Positions 30,640-42,455 of a stretch of 64,000 bases of DNA are shown piece after piece. Every line of letters begins with the position of its first letter. The first letter of the stretch is position 1. The notes under the pieces were generated by a model, which did not search any database, was not told the origin of the DNA, and worked only from the letters and a program-made list of their open reading frames with translations. The DNA comes from Euphorbia lathyris (Eukaryota; Streptophyta; Magnoliopsida; Malpighiales; Euphorbiaceae). Both the position numbers and the translations under genes were made by a program. Location of the stretch: contig NC_088919.1 of NCBI RefSeq assembly GCF_963576675.1, forward strand, positions 50,118,501 to 50,182,500, read 5' to 3'.

Positions 30640-33600
30640 TTTACAAGATGTACAATGTTGAATGATGCTCGACATGACTGACGCTTGTGAGATTGAGACG
30701 ACCCTCATGATAAGTAAAATTCCCTAGGACGCTAGGTAGATGAGAGTGTACCCCGATGATATCCGTGACGTGTAGATACATTGGAGGGGTAGCGACATGA
30801 GTGGGGGGAAATGACATACTTGGTACATCGACACAACTCACGATCCATAACCAACAACATAAGCGACTATGCATGAGGTGTATGTGAGGGATTGTCATCC
30901 TCGGTAGCAATGGCGTACTTCGAAGATACGCGGTATTACATGGGATGATGTGACGCTCATGGTATGTCTTTGATAACGCGAGACTCGAATAGACCATGAT
31001 GAAGACATGTGAGGTACGTGTCGAGGGTTTACTTAGTATCGACACTAATAGCAGGGAACCGCATTTTTGGGAAACACGAGCTTCCTGAAATAGGTCGACA
31101 CGGAGGGTGCACCACATGCGGGGTGTGGGTCAATGGTGAGTTTAAATCCAAGATACAAATACATAGATGTACCAACGGAACCTTGGCGTGCTATGTAGAA
31201 AGTGGTAACACACGGGGTGTGCCCTAAACAGGTTAAGGCATAAGGAAGACACGAGTGACATACGTGATGTGCGCCAATTGTCAGCTTCTCTCGGAAAGCA
31301 ACTATTACAATGATGGGTATTATTTAACGGGACAATGAACACGGAATACACGATACTCGAGGTCCGAATAGGATGCATATGTCGACATACGAGGTATGTG
31401 CTAATTATTAACTCCTACTTGGCTCACTAGTATCATGACAGCGTGGTTTGAAACATGGTGCATTTAGGAAGTACGATGACGTACATGGTATGCCTTAGAG
31501 GTAGCCAAACGGCATGATGGGAGTCACACTTGATGTGCCCGCACGATTGACTTATACGCAACTCACGAACGATGTGATGGTTTGATTTTGGGATTTCGAC
31601 CATCGCGGGGGAAATCCGACATATTGGGTACGAGACACGAATAAGATACACATACGACACGCGTATTATCTGACCAACTTTGGACATAGATGAAGCATAG
31701 GGATGACTCAAGAGGTACCTCCTAACAACATTGGAGGTGTCAGCTAGACACGACATCGACACGCAGGCTGCAGTTTAAGGATTAACTCAAGCTAGAGACA
31801 CAAATACCTCGATGTATTCGCGGATATTGGTGCGTCTGGTAGAATGAGGGGTGTCCTAATCTGATCGAGGTACCAACGAGACGGAAACGACGACTTACCT
31901 GGTATGTGTCAAAGGTCAATTCGTTTCATAGCGCAAATCCGACGATAATATGTTTTATGAGAACCCCTAAAGATCTTACGTGGATACCTATGACATACTT
32001 GGTCCATCACCGATATTTGAGATACCAGCAATGACACACAGGGTAGACATCGATAGTTCAACTGGAACCTATCACTATAAACAATTCGAGGAGCAACGAA
32101 GGCGTAAACCAAGATCTTCGAGGTAAGCGCCAAATGTTGGACTTAGACGCGGTACGAACAACTCGATACTACTGATACGAACGAGACCCAAATAGTGACA
32201 CATATGGCATATGTCTCAGGCTCGTGAATAAGGCAATTCGGAGTTTGGGGGCGCATGGACAATGGTACCAATGATGTAGGGGGAGCGTGTCGAGGATTTG
32301 ACAATATAAACCAATCGCTGTTTGAGGCGTACTCAAGACATGAGTGACGATTTACGGGGCGTATGTCAAGAGTTTGATAGGAGCCTCATGACATGAACGA
32401 CTCAGTGTGTCAAGGTATGAGTGGGATGCTCGAGACGGCCCATAGGGTACGTGCCTAAGGGTATGACTTGGACTCGACGACATGAATCACTCTATATGAC
32501 AGGTACGTGCCAAAAGTTCAACTCGAACTTGACGATACAAATGACTCGACATTGGAGATGTAAACGAGATGCACGTGATGACATATATGAACTTGCCCCA
32601 GATTCGACTTAAACTCAATGACATGAATGACTCGACATTTGACCCGCGAACAGGACATACCAAACCATGTATGGGGGTGTGCGCCACAAACTTAACCCTG
32701 ACTGGATGGTATAAACGACTCAGTCTTTGAATGTGAGTAAGGTGCGAGGGATGACACACGGAACGTGCGTCAAAGGTCGGTCCAGAATTGGATAGCCTAA
32801 TGACATATTCGTGGACTACAAATATTACCGATGATAAGGCGACATGTGGGGCAAGCTTTGACAAGGCCCAACGTATGACTAAAGCGCAAGCGGTGACATA
32901 CGTGATATGTACCGAAAGCTGATACGTGTTCGAAGCACTAGTGTCACATGTTTGGAATACTGACGTGTTACGATATACGATGACACACCTGGTACGTCTC
33001 ATATCGATTTGGCTATTTTGAAGATGCGACGGGGTGTCTCAAGAAGACCAAGGATGCGCGGGTTACCCTAGTACAATGACATGTCGACATACAAGGTACG
33101 ACCGAGGGTACCAATGGGGTGTGACAATGACCTACTAGCTAAGAGGTTAGTCAAATGACGCATAGATTCATTAGATGTGACGAGGCGACATATAAGGCGC
33201 CAGTTAAAGCGCGGACGTGACGCCATGACTTCGTGTGAAGCGTGTGTCAGAGGGTCAATGTGAACCTGGGGTCCGGACAGTGGGATGATGTAAATACGAG
33301 GGGGCACTATGACGACCCTCGTGGCGCACCTAAAGGTACAAATAGGAAGCGTGGACAACACACCAGTCAAGGGTTCATTTCGAAGCTCAGGGTATTGCCC
33401 ATAATTCTGAAATACGGAGGTGCTACATATGGACTACCTCCCAGATGCGAATGACGACAGGTAAGCGAGATTCGTGGGAAACAGTTAACTTGGCCCTTAG
33501 GTACCGATCGTATAACAACGTAACTTTGGAGTATAGGTGTATGGTGCGCCGACATGCGTGGCATGTCTTAGCGTACGAAGGTCATGATGACAACTTACGA

Positions 33601-35480
33601 GATGAGAGGTACAGATAATATAACGACGTAATTTGGAATCACATGGGCATGGCGACATATGTGGGTATGTTTTGAGATACAAAAGGGGGGTGACGACGAC
33701 CCGGGAGATTATGGTTCCATTCGAGTCCAAGGTACCGGTCGTAATCTTGAGATATGTTGACTAAGGCGTAGCGACATACATGGTATGTCTTGAGGCATAA
33801 GTAGGACGTGTATGAGACATGTGACGAATGGTTAATTCGAATCTCGGGGGAACTGATGCTGTGACAATGTTTCTTATTTTTTTTTGGAACTATCAATATG
33901 TTGTCAGCGACGTGGCGACACACATAGTATGTCTCGAGTCGACCGTGCGGAAAGTGAATGGAATTTGCCCCACGATGCGAATGTTATGACAAACGAGGTA
34001 TGACCACCAAGAAGTTTGGATCTGGCAAGGACGCATATCCAACGAACAATATTCCTAATCATGATAGAGGGAGGCAGAGTACGTCGTGACACATGGGACA
34101 TGTCTCCGGATAACTTAAACACGGTGGTAAAGACGCATGTGATATGTCACGATGCACATGGTATACCCCCTAATGGTATAAACAGGACGATAAAGATGTG
34201 CGCGGCGTATCCCACACCAAGCATAACACGACGAAGACATAGGGAATACCTCAAGGTCTAAAGGTGCTCCTCCGGAATTATATATGAGACACATCATAAC
34301 ACGCGGGGTAGACCTTTTGACGGGCATGCGAGACATGGTGAAGACGCGCGAGATACATTGTGATATATGGGGCATGTCTTCCGTTAGGCACCCAGCAAGG
34401 CGAGAACTCAAGTCATGATATACGGGGTATGGCTCTATTCTAGCGTATATGATACGGAAGACGCATATGCGACCTATCGCGATGTACGACCTTGACAATA
34501 CTCTGACATAGGCGATGCATGGCGGCGCATCGAGTACACGTCTTAACTAGCGTATAGCTGACGTGATGGAGACGCATGGGACACTTCACGATATGGAAGG
34601 TGGGACGAGGCAAGGACGTATGGGATGCATCCCGGCTCAAATCGTATGCCTTTCGTCTAACGTATATAACATGGTGAACAAGCACCTGATATGCCATGAC
34701 ATACGGGGCGTGCAACTCCTGCCCCTCGCTTGGCGCAAGGAATGAGGCGAAGATGTACAGGATGCGTTAGGACACACATAGTACACCTTCTGACCGGTGC
34801 GTAATGACATGGTAGAGACACAAGGAATGGGTCATAATATACGAGGCACAACAGGGAAAAGACATATGGGATAAGTCACGACATAACAGGTATGCCTATT
34901 GATCGGTGTCTGAATGATTAATGGAAGATGCATAGGGTGCGTTACGTCTCATGGAGTATGACAAAGTAAAGATGCAAGGAATACATCACCACATGACAGG
35001 TGGGACTCATGACGGGTGGACACGTGATGACACGACGCAGCAAGGATATAGCGGATACGTCACCAGGGAACAGTACGCCTCTTGACAGGGTAAGGACATA
35101 TTGGAGGTGCCGCAACATACGGGGTACGCCAAAACAAAGGCGTAGGGGATACGCAATGACATAAGGGTTGTACCTTCTGACTAGTGCCTATGATACTAGG
35201 GAAATTACGAGGTACGCTACCATATGTACAGTATGCTAAGGCGAAGATGCATAGGATACGTCACGACATAATGGACATGCCTCCTCGCTAGCATACAAAC
35301 AACACTGTGAAGACGCCCGAGATGTGCCAAGGACGTATAGGATGCGTCCCAACACACATGCATGACAAGGCAAAGACGTATGGGATACGTCACGACATAA
35401 CTGGTATGCCTCCCGATGAACACGCGACGCTGGGGTCGACTCTTTCTCACATTCCTAACAAACACGTCCTAAGTCTACAA
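30640..35480 (-). repeat. Degenerate 5-kb palindrome array in element 5 leader
   Basis: Dispersed, strongly diverged units contain GACATAC-nn(n)-GTATGTC, an interrupted inverted repeat. Clear copies are at about 31383, 32890, 33551, 33652, 33770, 33915, 34086, 34350, 34870 and 35390. In the right half a longer unit recurs (gaagacgcatgggatacgtcacgacata-type, in sections) at roughly 100-bp intervals. Frames of 70-170 codons occur but have repeat-driven composition. The array lies between primer site and gag. Confidence 0.75.
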
Positions 35481-37514
35481 AACCTAGAATGGCTGCACGC
35501 AGTTCGGTTAGCATGCGACACTCTATATGGTATGACTGTAATGATTTGTTAAGCATAGGACGCATTATGACTTAAATCTGACTCGACTGATGTACAAACA
35601 GATAGAAATCCATACGAACAAACTAGTTAGCAAAAATCGTACATAACGCGTAATTAGATTGCAATGAGAAAACGTTAGATAACAATCACAATCATCACAT
35701 CATCTCTCTTCCATCCTTATTCCTCCACACACTCGTTGGTCCAAGTCTCTTTCCTAGGATTTTGGTATGGGCTCACATCGTGGTCCAGAGAACGCGTGAT
35801 GCCGTCGATTATTGCGAAAAAAGGTAAATCATCCATCAGACAATACAGTTCGTTTTGACGTATCAACGTTCAGTGACTAAGATATCGACCAAATGGATTG
35901 TCCTTTCGTATAACTCGTCTTTTGTTATTTCACGAGACGCATTGGTTCGGGTTTTGATTCCCTTTTGAGCGTATCTCAGATTTAGACGTGGTACGAGTTA
36001 TTCTTTTCAGTTCAATCGTTCGTTATTGACAATGACTCGTTCCCTTTTATTCGCGTGGGTTCGTGTCTCGATTTTTGGATTACAACGGGATCTTTTTGGG
36101 TCTATCGAGAGACGCAACCATGTGTTTGTTTAGTGAGAATATCACATTTTGATTTTTGTTTGGGAACGGACTCATCGCGTAACGTGTTTGTTTTTAGCGT
36201 CAAGAATCTGTTTGCTCGTTTTGGCTACGTGAGAAGACGGTGAGTCTTATTTGAGCGCACGGTAATCTTTTGGCTAGCAACAAATTTTTATTTCTTCCAA
36301 TTTACGGGATATATCATCCTAGCGTGGTTATAGGAAATCAACGTTTCGTTTAATCGCATGCTTATTCGAAGCAGGGATATTACCGTTCTTTTTCATTTAG
36401 GCACGAGTTAAGCAAACACACATGTCGGGCCATATTTCTTGCAGTTTTGGTAACAGTCGAAATGATCGAGCCATTAGTCAAACCCACAGTCTCGTCCATA
36501 TGGTGCAATCACGCGGTTTCTTAGCTTAATTCGGCTTCGTGATTTTTAAGCGGTGTATATACCAGTTCGAGGCACGTATTTAACGACATTGGTTCATTTT
36601 CTTTAACTACTCTCGGGATTGACATATATCGTAGATACAGAATGATTTTGGTCGTTTGATTATTTTTGCTTTTCTTTTATTTTCTTAGTCACTTTCGCGA
36701 ATACGTCCATTTCTCCTTAGAACAACACAAGGTATAACGTAAGAGCTCATTTTTTATTCGGAAGGGACGGGCCAAGTTCATGAAACTCTTTACGTTACAA
36801 CGGGGTCGTTCAAAACAGAAATGTTCTTCGTTTTCGTTTTGTCATAATCTCGTTTTATCCCAACCTATTAAAGAATGTGAATAACGGTTACTGTTAATAT
36901 AGTCTTTTGAATCGAGCTATAACTATCCTTAATACCAAACCGATTTGTACTAATACGTGCTTACGCCACAATGTATTTCCTGAACATGTGCCTTCTTCGG
37001 GACACGGAAAGGGACCAGGCGGGTCGCACAAGTTCATTCATACGAGATGACTAAGTCGTCTTTAGTTCGAAATGTTTCGATGTTTTGGGGTAGTTTGTAT
37101 ATCGGTTTAAGAGTATATATTAACGTATCGCTTCATTTTCTTTACACATTTTAGGATTAGACACGTATCATGGCAATTTAAAAACACGAACTGATTCATT
37201 TATCACATCAAAAATGGTAACGGGTAATCCTATGGCAACTTCTAAGGCTACTATATGCTGACACGACTGATCGCGGGACCTCATAGGACCGCACAAATTT
37301 GCCCCTAACGAATGGATGGGGACCCTTTGGCGCCTTACTGTAAGGGGGAACTTACACTAGCCTCTTTCGAGCGACGAATGGACTCTCGCTAGAGGTTTCG
37401 CGGAAATTACCCAAAATGTTTGCAATAATGCTTATGAATGCATACGAAAAGAAATAATACGATCCGTCCCCGTTAAGGGCTTAATACACGCCTTCCGGAA
37501 TCAAATTTCTCGCT
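35481..37514 (-). other. Element 5 leader next to primer site, nothing recognised
   Basis: About 2 kb with no convincing frame, repeat or structure beyond the scattered gtacgag/cgttt pattern. Belongs to the untranslated leader of element 5 by position. Confidence 0.6.
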
Positions 37515-37532
37515 TCCCCAGCAGAGTCGCCA
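37515..37532 (-). other. Primer binding site of element 5 (Tat/Ogre type)
   Basis: Minus strand TGGCGACTCTGCTGGGGA, two bases from the LTR. TGGCGACTC-type sites, probably tRNA-Arg, are characteristic of Tat/Ogre elements. Confidence 0.85.
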
Positions 37533-37534
37533 CT

Positions 37535-40243
37535 TGTTAGACAAGGTGCCGACGGCCTCGCCCGGGCGGATCGGGGGGTGGACACGTCATGGCGACGTAA
37601 GCGGTGATTGGCGCCGAAAGCAACCAATCATGGAATCAAGATGCTCGGCAGGACCGGAGCTCGGAGTATGGAAGAGTCGCCACCCACGAATGGGAAAATG
37701 AACACCGATCCCTTGCGGGAGACCGGTGAGGGTTCAGGAAACTTAGGTACGAGCCGAGAAGGCTAGCTTCTTTCCGGAGAAAGGCTACTAGGCACCCCGA
37801 CATCGCCCGGTTATGAACCACCGGCCTCCTACTCAGCGTGTTAGGCGATAACGGACTAATCGCATATTTCTTTAAGTTTAAAATTCATTTGAAACCTTTT
37901 CTTTCTCGCTTTGAAAACCGTTTTGAGCATGTCATTAAAAGCCATTTTAGTAAAGAATCACCCATTTTGCATAAATTAAAAATACATAGGAGAGAGAGGG
38001 GGAGAAGAAAGAATTGATTTATTCACAATGTGATTTTATGCTTTAGACTATACACTAATTCTAAGCTAATCTCATTCCCCAAAAACGAGTTTATTTACAT
38101 GATTCGTACCTTAATCGCCGTTGGAACGATTTAGGTACGTTTCAAAACCCCGTTAATTTACATGACATCGACTCGAATCGCCGTTGGAACGACTCGAGCG
38201 TTTAAAAACGTGAGATAAGAAGTTTTAACAAAAAAAACGTGGTTAAGCATACAAGTCCATTTATTTTTGCACAAAATCATTTAGAAAAGAAAACGATTCA
38301 AAACTCTATTATTTACAAATAGAAAACGATTTTAATTACAAGGTTCGCTCAATCCGCCGTTGGAACGGATTTAAGGTTTCAACACGTGATATTTTGGAAA
38401 TGGTTTAAAAATGACAAAAAATGTTATTTACACTTTAGGAATATCTAGAAAAGTTTTTAATTTAAACAAACAACTTGAAATCTCTTTTTGTCTTTTATTT
38501 TCCCCTTTTCACTCAATTAGCCTTTACTTGAACATCATTACAATAATTAACAAATCAAGGCCAAATTTACCCAATCAAATATATTTAAAATATATACATA
38601 TATAGAAAAATAAAATAGAAATACGTATATATATGTAGTTTTATCTAAAAATAAGGATATATCTATAGATAAAAATGAGTAAGAAATACTATATGATATA
38701 ATAAAGAAAATGAGAAAGAATACTAAATATAATACATTTTTTATTCGAGTTAAAGCTATGTAAAAATAATGGGCAAAAGTCCCAAAATAAGAGAATATCA
38801 TTTATCCCAAAATGGTTTCACCTAATAATAGCTAATATAACCCAAACAACCTAAAAACTATATATATATACATATATTACTTTATAACATTAAATCCAAA
38901 CAAATTAAATTTCAACATGGAATAAATAGCTATATAATACATAATTAATAGTTATAGGACTTAAAAATAATTTTTATAAACATATTACATAATTAAATAC
39001 ACATGTACACAAGTGTAAATATCAAAAAGTTGAGAAAAGAGGGTTCAAAGGGTGATTTTCGGATTCCAGCAGATTAGCGACGGAGTTTCCGTCACTAATC
39101 TGCTGTTAGTGACAGAAATGACAGAATATCAGAAACAGTCCCTATACTTTCCAGATTTATTCAAATGCTTTAGATTAGATCTATTCTATCATTTTAGACC
39201 TCCGAACTACCAAAATAGGATCATAGTCTATAACGGAGACTCCTAAAACGACGTTTTATTTTTAAACGTTATTTAGAAATATTTTCAAAACTTATAATTA
39301 CAACGTTTTTTAATCCCGAACTACCTTTGAGTCGGATCACGGTTCATATTGGGATATTAAAACGAGGTTTTTTATTTCAAAAACAAAACCAAACGTTTGT
39401 TTAACACGAGACTAAAATTAAATAAATGCGGAATAATAAATAAAACGTGATAAATAAATAATTAACTAAATAAATAAAACTTTAGAGTAAATAAATAAAT
39501 AAAGGAAATAAATAAAATGAGTCTAGTCCTCGGATTATACCTCAAGATCGGTATTGACAGCTGAAGTCGGTTGATTTCACGAATCGTGATTTTTCGGTGT
39601 TTTTGGTAAAATATTTAACTTTGGAAAATTTGGAATTTTTTTAGGAAAAAAATCTTTTTCCCAAAAAATTCACTTTCTCTCTCTAAAAATTTCATTAAAG
39701 TGAGAAGCTCTCCAAAAAGTCCTCACTCAAATGCATGGGGATCCGTGCCTTTTATAGGCACGGATCCCAAAAAAAATTTGGGCGTAGCCCGACGGGTGTC
39801 GGGCTACGCCCAAAAATTTTGGGCCTACGCCCAAAATGGTTGGGCGGACGCCCAACCAGTGTTGGGCGAACGCCCAACATCAGTTGGGCGCGTGCCCAAC
39901 AGACGTTGGGCGTTCGTCCAACGTCGTTGGGCGGATGTTGGGCGTTCGCCCCACAGACGTTGGGCGCCCGCCCAACGTAGGTTGGACGCGCGCCCCCCGC
40001 TGTCGTAGGGTGTGCGCCCCGCGCTGCCGGACGCGCGTCCAACTGCCGTCGGGCGCGCGCCGGCTGCCGCTAGGCGCTCGCCCAACGCTGCTGAGTACCC
40101 GCGAGCCGTCCACTTGACGATCGCAACCCCTACAGATCCTCTCGTGATTATTATTATTATTTTTGCTTTAAATTATCGGAACCAACCGCTTCAACCGTCT
40201 TGTTATGGGTTTTCGTCACAAGTCCTCCGACTCGGTGTCTACA
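37535..40243 (-). repeat. Element 5 5' LTR (2709 bp)
   Basis: Partner of 23569-26225. Same ends, same TATA hairpin (39738-39768), same 16-bp stem (about 39777-39814), and a longer, rearranged 22-bp palindrome row to about 40080. The stem at 39065-39103 differs from the left LTR by paired changes. Confidence 0.95.
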
Positions 40244-40397
40244 GCGATCCTTGTTGATGGACTTCACACGTGGCGTCCTCGGTGGTACGCCCCGTGTCTT
40301 GGTGAGCACGCCTCACGTGCTTGGCTGGTTGCCCCGGTTCTCGTTGTTCTCGTCTCTTGGCTCCGGGTTCGGGCTTAGGGAAGGGATGCCCTCATCA
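40244..40397 (-). repeat. Element 4 3' LTR, right piece with 124-bp deletion
   Basis: Starts with the second gcgat copy (40244-40248) and ends ctcatca at 40397, the first bases of the LTR on the minus strand. The two pieces add up to 658 bp, 124 less than the 782-bp 5' LTR. The missing DNA corresponds to 44533-44656: tacgccccgcgt joins directly to cttggtgagcac, so the deletion lies between two identical palindrome sites. Confidence 0.9.
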
Positions 40398-41488
40398 TTC
40401 TCCCCTTCTTTGAAAGAGTCGGACTCCGCCTCCGATGCCTTGGTTGGCAGTGTTCCCTCCGGTTTCCACAAGCTAAGGTCCTGCACATTAAAAGAAGAAG
40501 ACATCTTCCCAAGCCAATTAGGAAGGGTTAGTTGGTAAGCATTGGCACTAATCTTCTTGGTGATCCGATAGGGGCCATACTTCCTCGGCCTCAATTTGCT
40601 ATTAGTAGCATGCATGAGTCGGTCCTTTCCCAAGTACACCATCACCTCATCCCCCACCTCAAACTGTACATCTCTCCGGTGCTCATCAACCTTGGCCTTG
40701 TTCTTACTATTTTTCCCCTCAATGCTATGCCGAACTTCTTGGTGCATTTGATGGTAGTCATTGGCCAAATTGTGTGCCGCTACGCTTTTCTTCTCCCCCT
40801 TCGGAACCTCTCTCAAATCAAGCGAATGGTTCGGTGCTTTGGTGTACACAACTTCGAAATGTGACTTCCCGGTGGTTGAACTCACGATAGAGTTGTAGGC
40901 AAACTCGGCTTGGGCAAGCACGTAATCCCACATATTGGGTGTGTCCCGACACTTGCTTCTTAATAGGTTTCCCAAAGTCCGATTTACCGCTTCAGTTTGC
41001 CCATCCGTTTGTGGGTGAGCCGTGGTACTAAACTTCAAAGTGGTTCCGAGAATAGCCCAAAGAGTTTGCCAAAAGTGGCTAACAAACTTTGTGTCCCGAT
41101 CCGACACTATACTCTTTGGAACCCCATGCAATCTCACCACCTCAAGGAAGAAAAGCTTAGCAATGGCGGTGGCGTCATTAGTCTTCCGACACGGGATGAA
41201 ATGACCCATCTTCGAAAACCTATCCACCACCATAAAGATAGAATCCATACCACGTTGAGTCCTTGGTAGTCCCAATACAAAATCCATTGAAAGATCCTCC
41301 CAAATAGTTTTCGGAACCGGTAAGTGCATACGTAATCGAGAGCTAACCGCATCTCTCCTCATCCTAGGCCAAAAGTATCGAGAGCTAACCGCCTCCAAGG
41401 TCTTATCTCTACCAAAGTGGCCCCCTAACACCCCTCCATGTAGTTCCCGGATCACCCATTCTCGTATGGACATGTTCGGAAGGCACAA
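40313..41488 (-). pseudogene. Element 4 integrase, zinc finger damaged
   Basis: Integrase in the frame following a TAG (41489-41491, a Gln codon in element 3). The histidine half of the finger ([12 protein letters not shown]) is present, but the Cys half (RCEICQ and flanks) is deleted; the join is marked by a 15-bp direct repeat, tcgagagctaaccgc, at 41337-41351 and 41379-41393. The catalytic core remains: [16 protein letters not shown] and [13 protein letters not shown]. The C-terminal module ([14 protein letters not shown]) follows and the frame runs into the 3' LTR. Confidence 0.9.
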
Positions 41489-42455
41489 CTAACTTCCCCT
41501 CATAAGGAACCCATCCACCAACTGGTATTCGCCTCCCTCGGCGCCGTTCCTACACTTCTCCCACTCGCTCCCAAAGTCCGGATCGTCAAAGTACTCCCCC
41601 TTGATGTGCTCAAAGTCTACTAACTCCAAGGCTACTGTTTTGAGGAGTGCTACCCTTCGGCTCAAAGCGTCCACTACTTTGTTTTGTTGACCCGCTTTGT
41701 GGAGAAGCTTATAGGGGAACTTATCCACAAAAGCGGACCATCTAGCATGCATGGAACTCCGGAGCTTCTTTTGACTTCCCAAGTACTTGAGGGCTTGGTG
41801 GTCGGTATACAACATGAACTCCTTTCCAATGAGATAGTGCTCCCACGTCTTGAGAGCCCGCACTACCGCATAGAATTCCTTATCATAGGTGGCCCATTTT
41901 TGTCTCGAGTCACACAACTTCTCACTGAAATAAGCAATGGGCCTCCTCTCTTGCATCAATACTCCCCCAACTCCTACTCCACTCGCGTCACACTCGACTT
42001 CAAAGAGCTTATCAAAATCTGGAAATGCTAAAACCGGAGCGGTGCTTAGCTTTTCCTTTATCAATGCAAAGCTACTCTCTTGCTCGTCTTCCCACTTGAA
42101 GTCTCTACCCTTCTTCAAGCACTCGGTCATAGGGTCCATAATAGCGCTGAAATTCCGGATGAACCGTCTATAGAAGGTAGCCAACCCGTGAAAGCTTCTA
42201 ATGTCCCCAACGGTCTTCGGAGTCGGCCACTCCCGAATAGCTCTAACTTTCTCTTCATCCACCCGGATACCAGCCCCGCTGACCACATACCCGAGAAACA
42301 CCAAGCTTTCCATCACAAAATCACACTTCTTTGTGTTGGCAAAGAGTTGGTTCTCCCGAAGTAACACTAAGACGGCCCTCAAATGCTCCACGTGCTCTTC
42401 AAGTGTCTTGCTATGGGTGAGAATATCGTCGAAGTAGATCACCACAAACTTCCCA
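41489..42455 (-). pseudogene. Element 4 partial RT and RNase H
   Basis: Begins inside RT at [13 protein letters not shown] (catalytic box near 42420-42444) and continues through the RT end and RNase H ([45 protein letters not shown]). It keeps both Trp codons that are stops in element 3. Everything from the protease to the RT palm is deleted: the gag tail is joined directly to this point. The open frame extends upstream to 42583, but that part is gag read in another phase. Confidence 0.9.

Larger units (their letters stand above)
23569..40243 (-). mobile_element. Element 5: 16.7-kb Tat/Ogre-like element with only a gag-like gene
   Basis: Direct LTRs at 23569-26225 and 37535-40243 with TG...CA ends, target duplication gcgat (23564-23568, 40244-40248), primer site TGGCGACTCTGCTGGGGA and a purine tract beside the 3' LTR. 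The 11.3-kb interior has no recognisable protease, RT, RNase H or integrase. It holds a short gag-like frame (29480-30300), a tandem repeat array near the 3' LTR and a long repetitive leader. The primer site and gag motif point to the Tat/Ogre branch of Ty3. It is best described as a giant non-autonomous derivative that would need enzymes from a relative. Confidence 0.92.

Noticed and set aside
30641..35552. Many frames of 60-171 codons in the element 5 leader, for example 32487-33002 minus
   Set aside because: Composition follows the degenerate gacatac/gtatgtc repeats, frames overlap on both strands, and no domain is visible.
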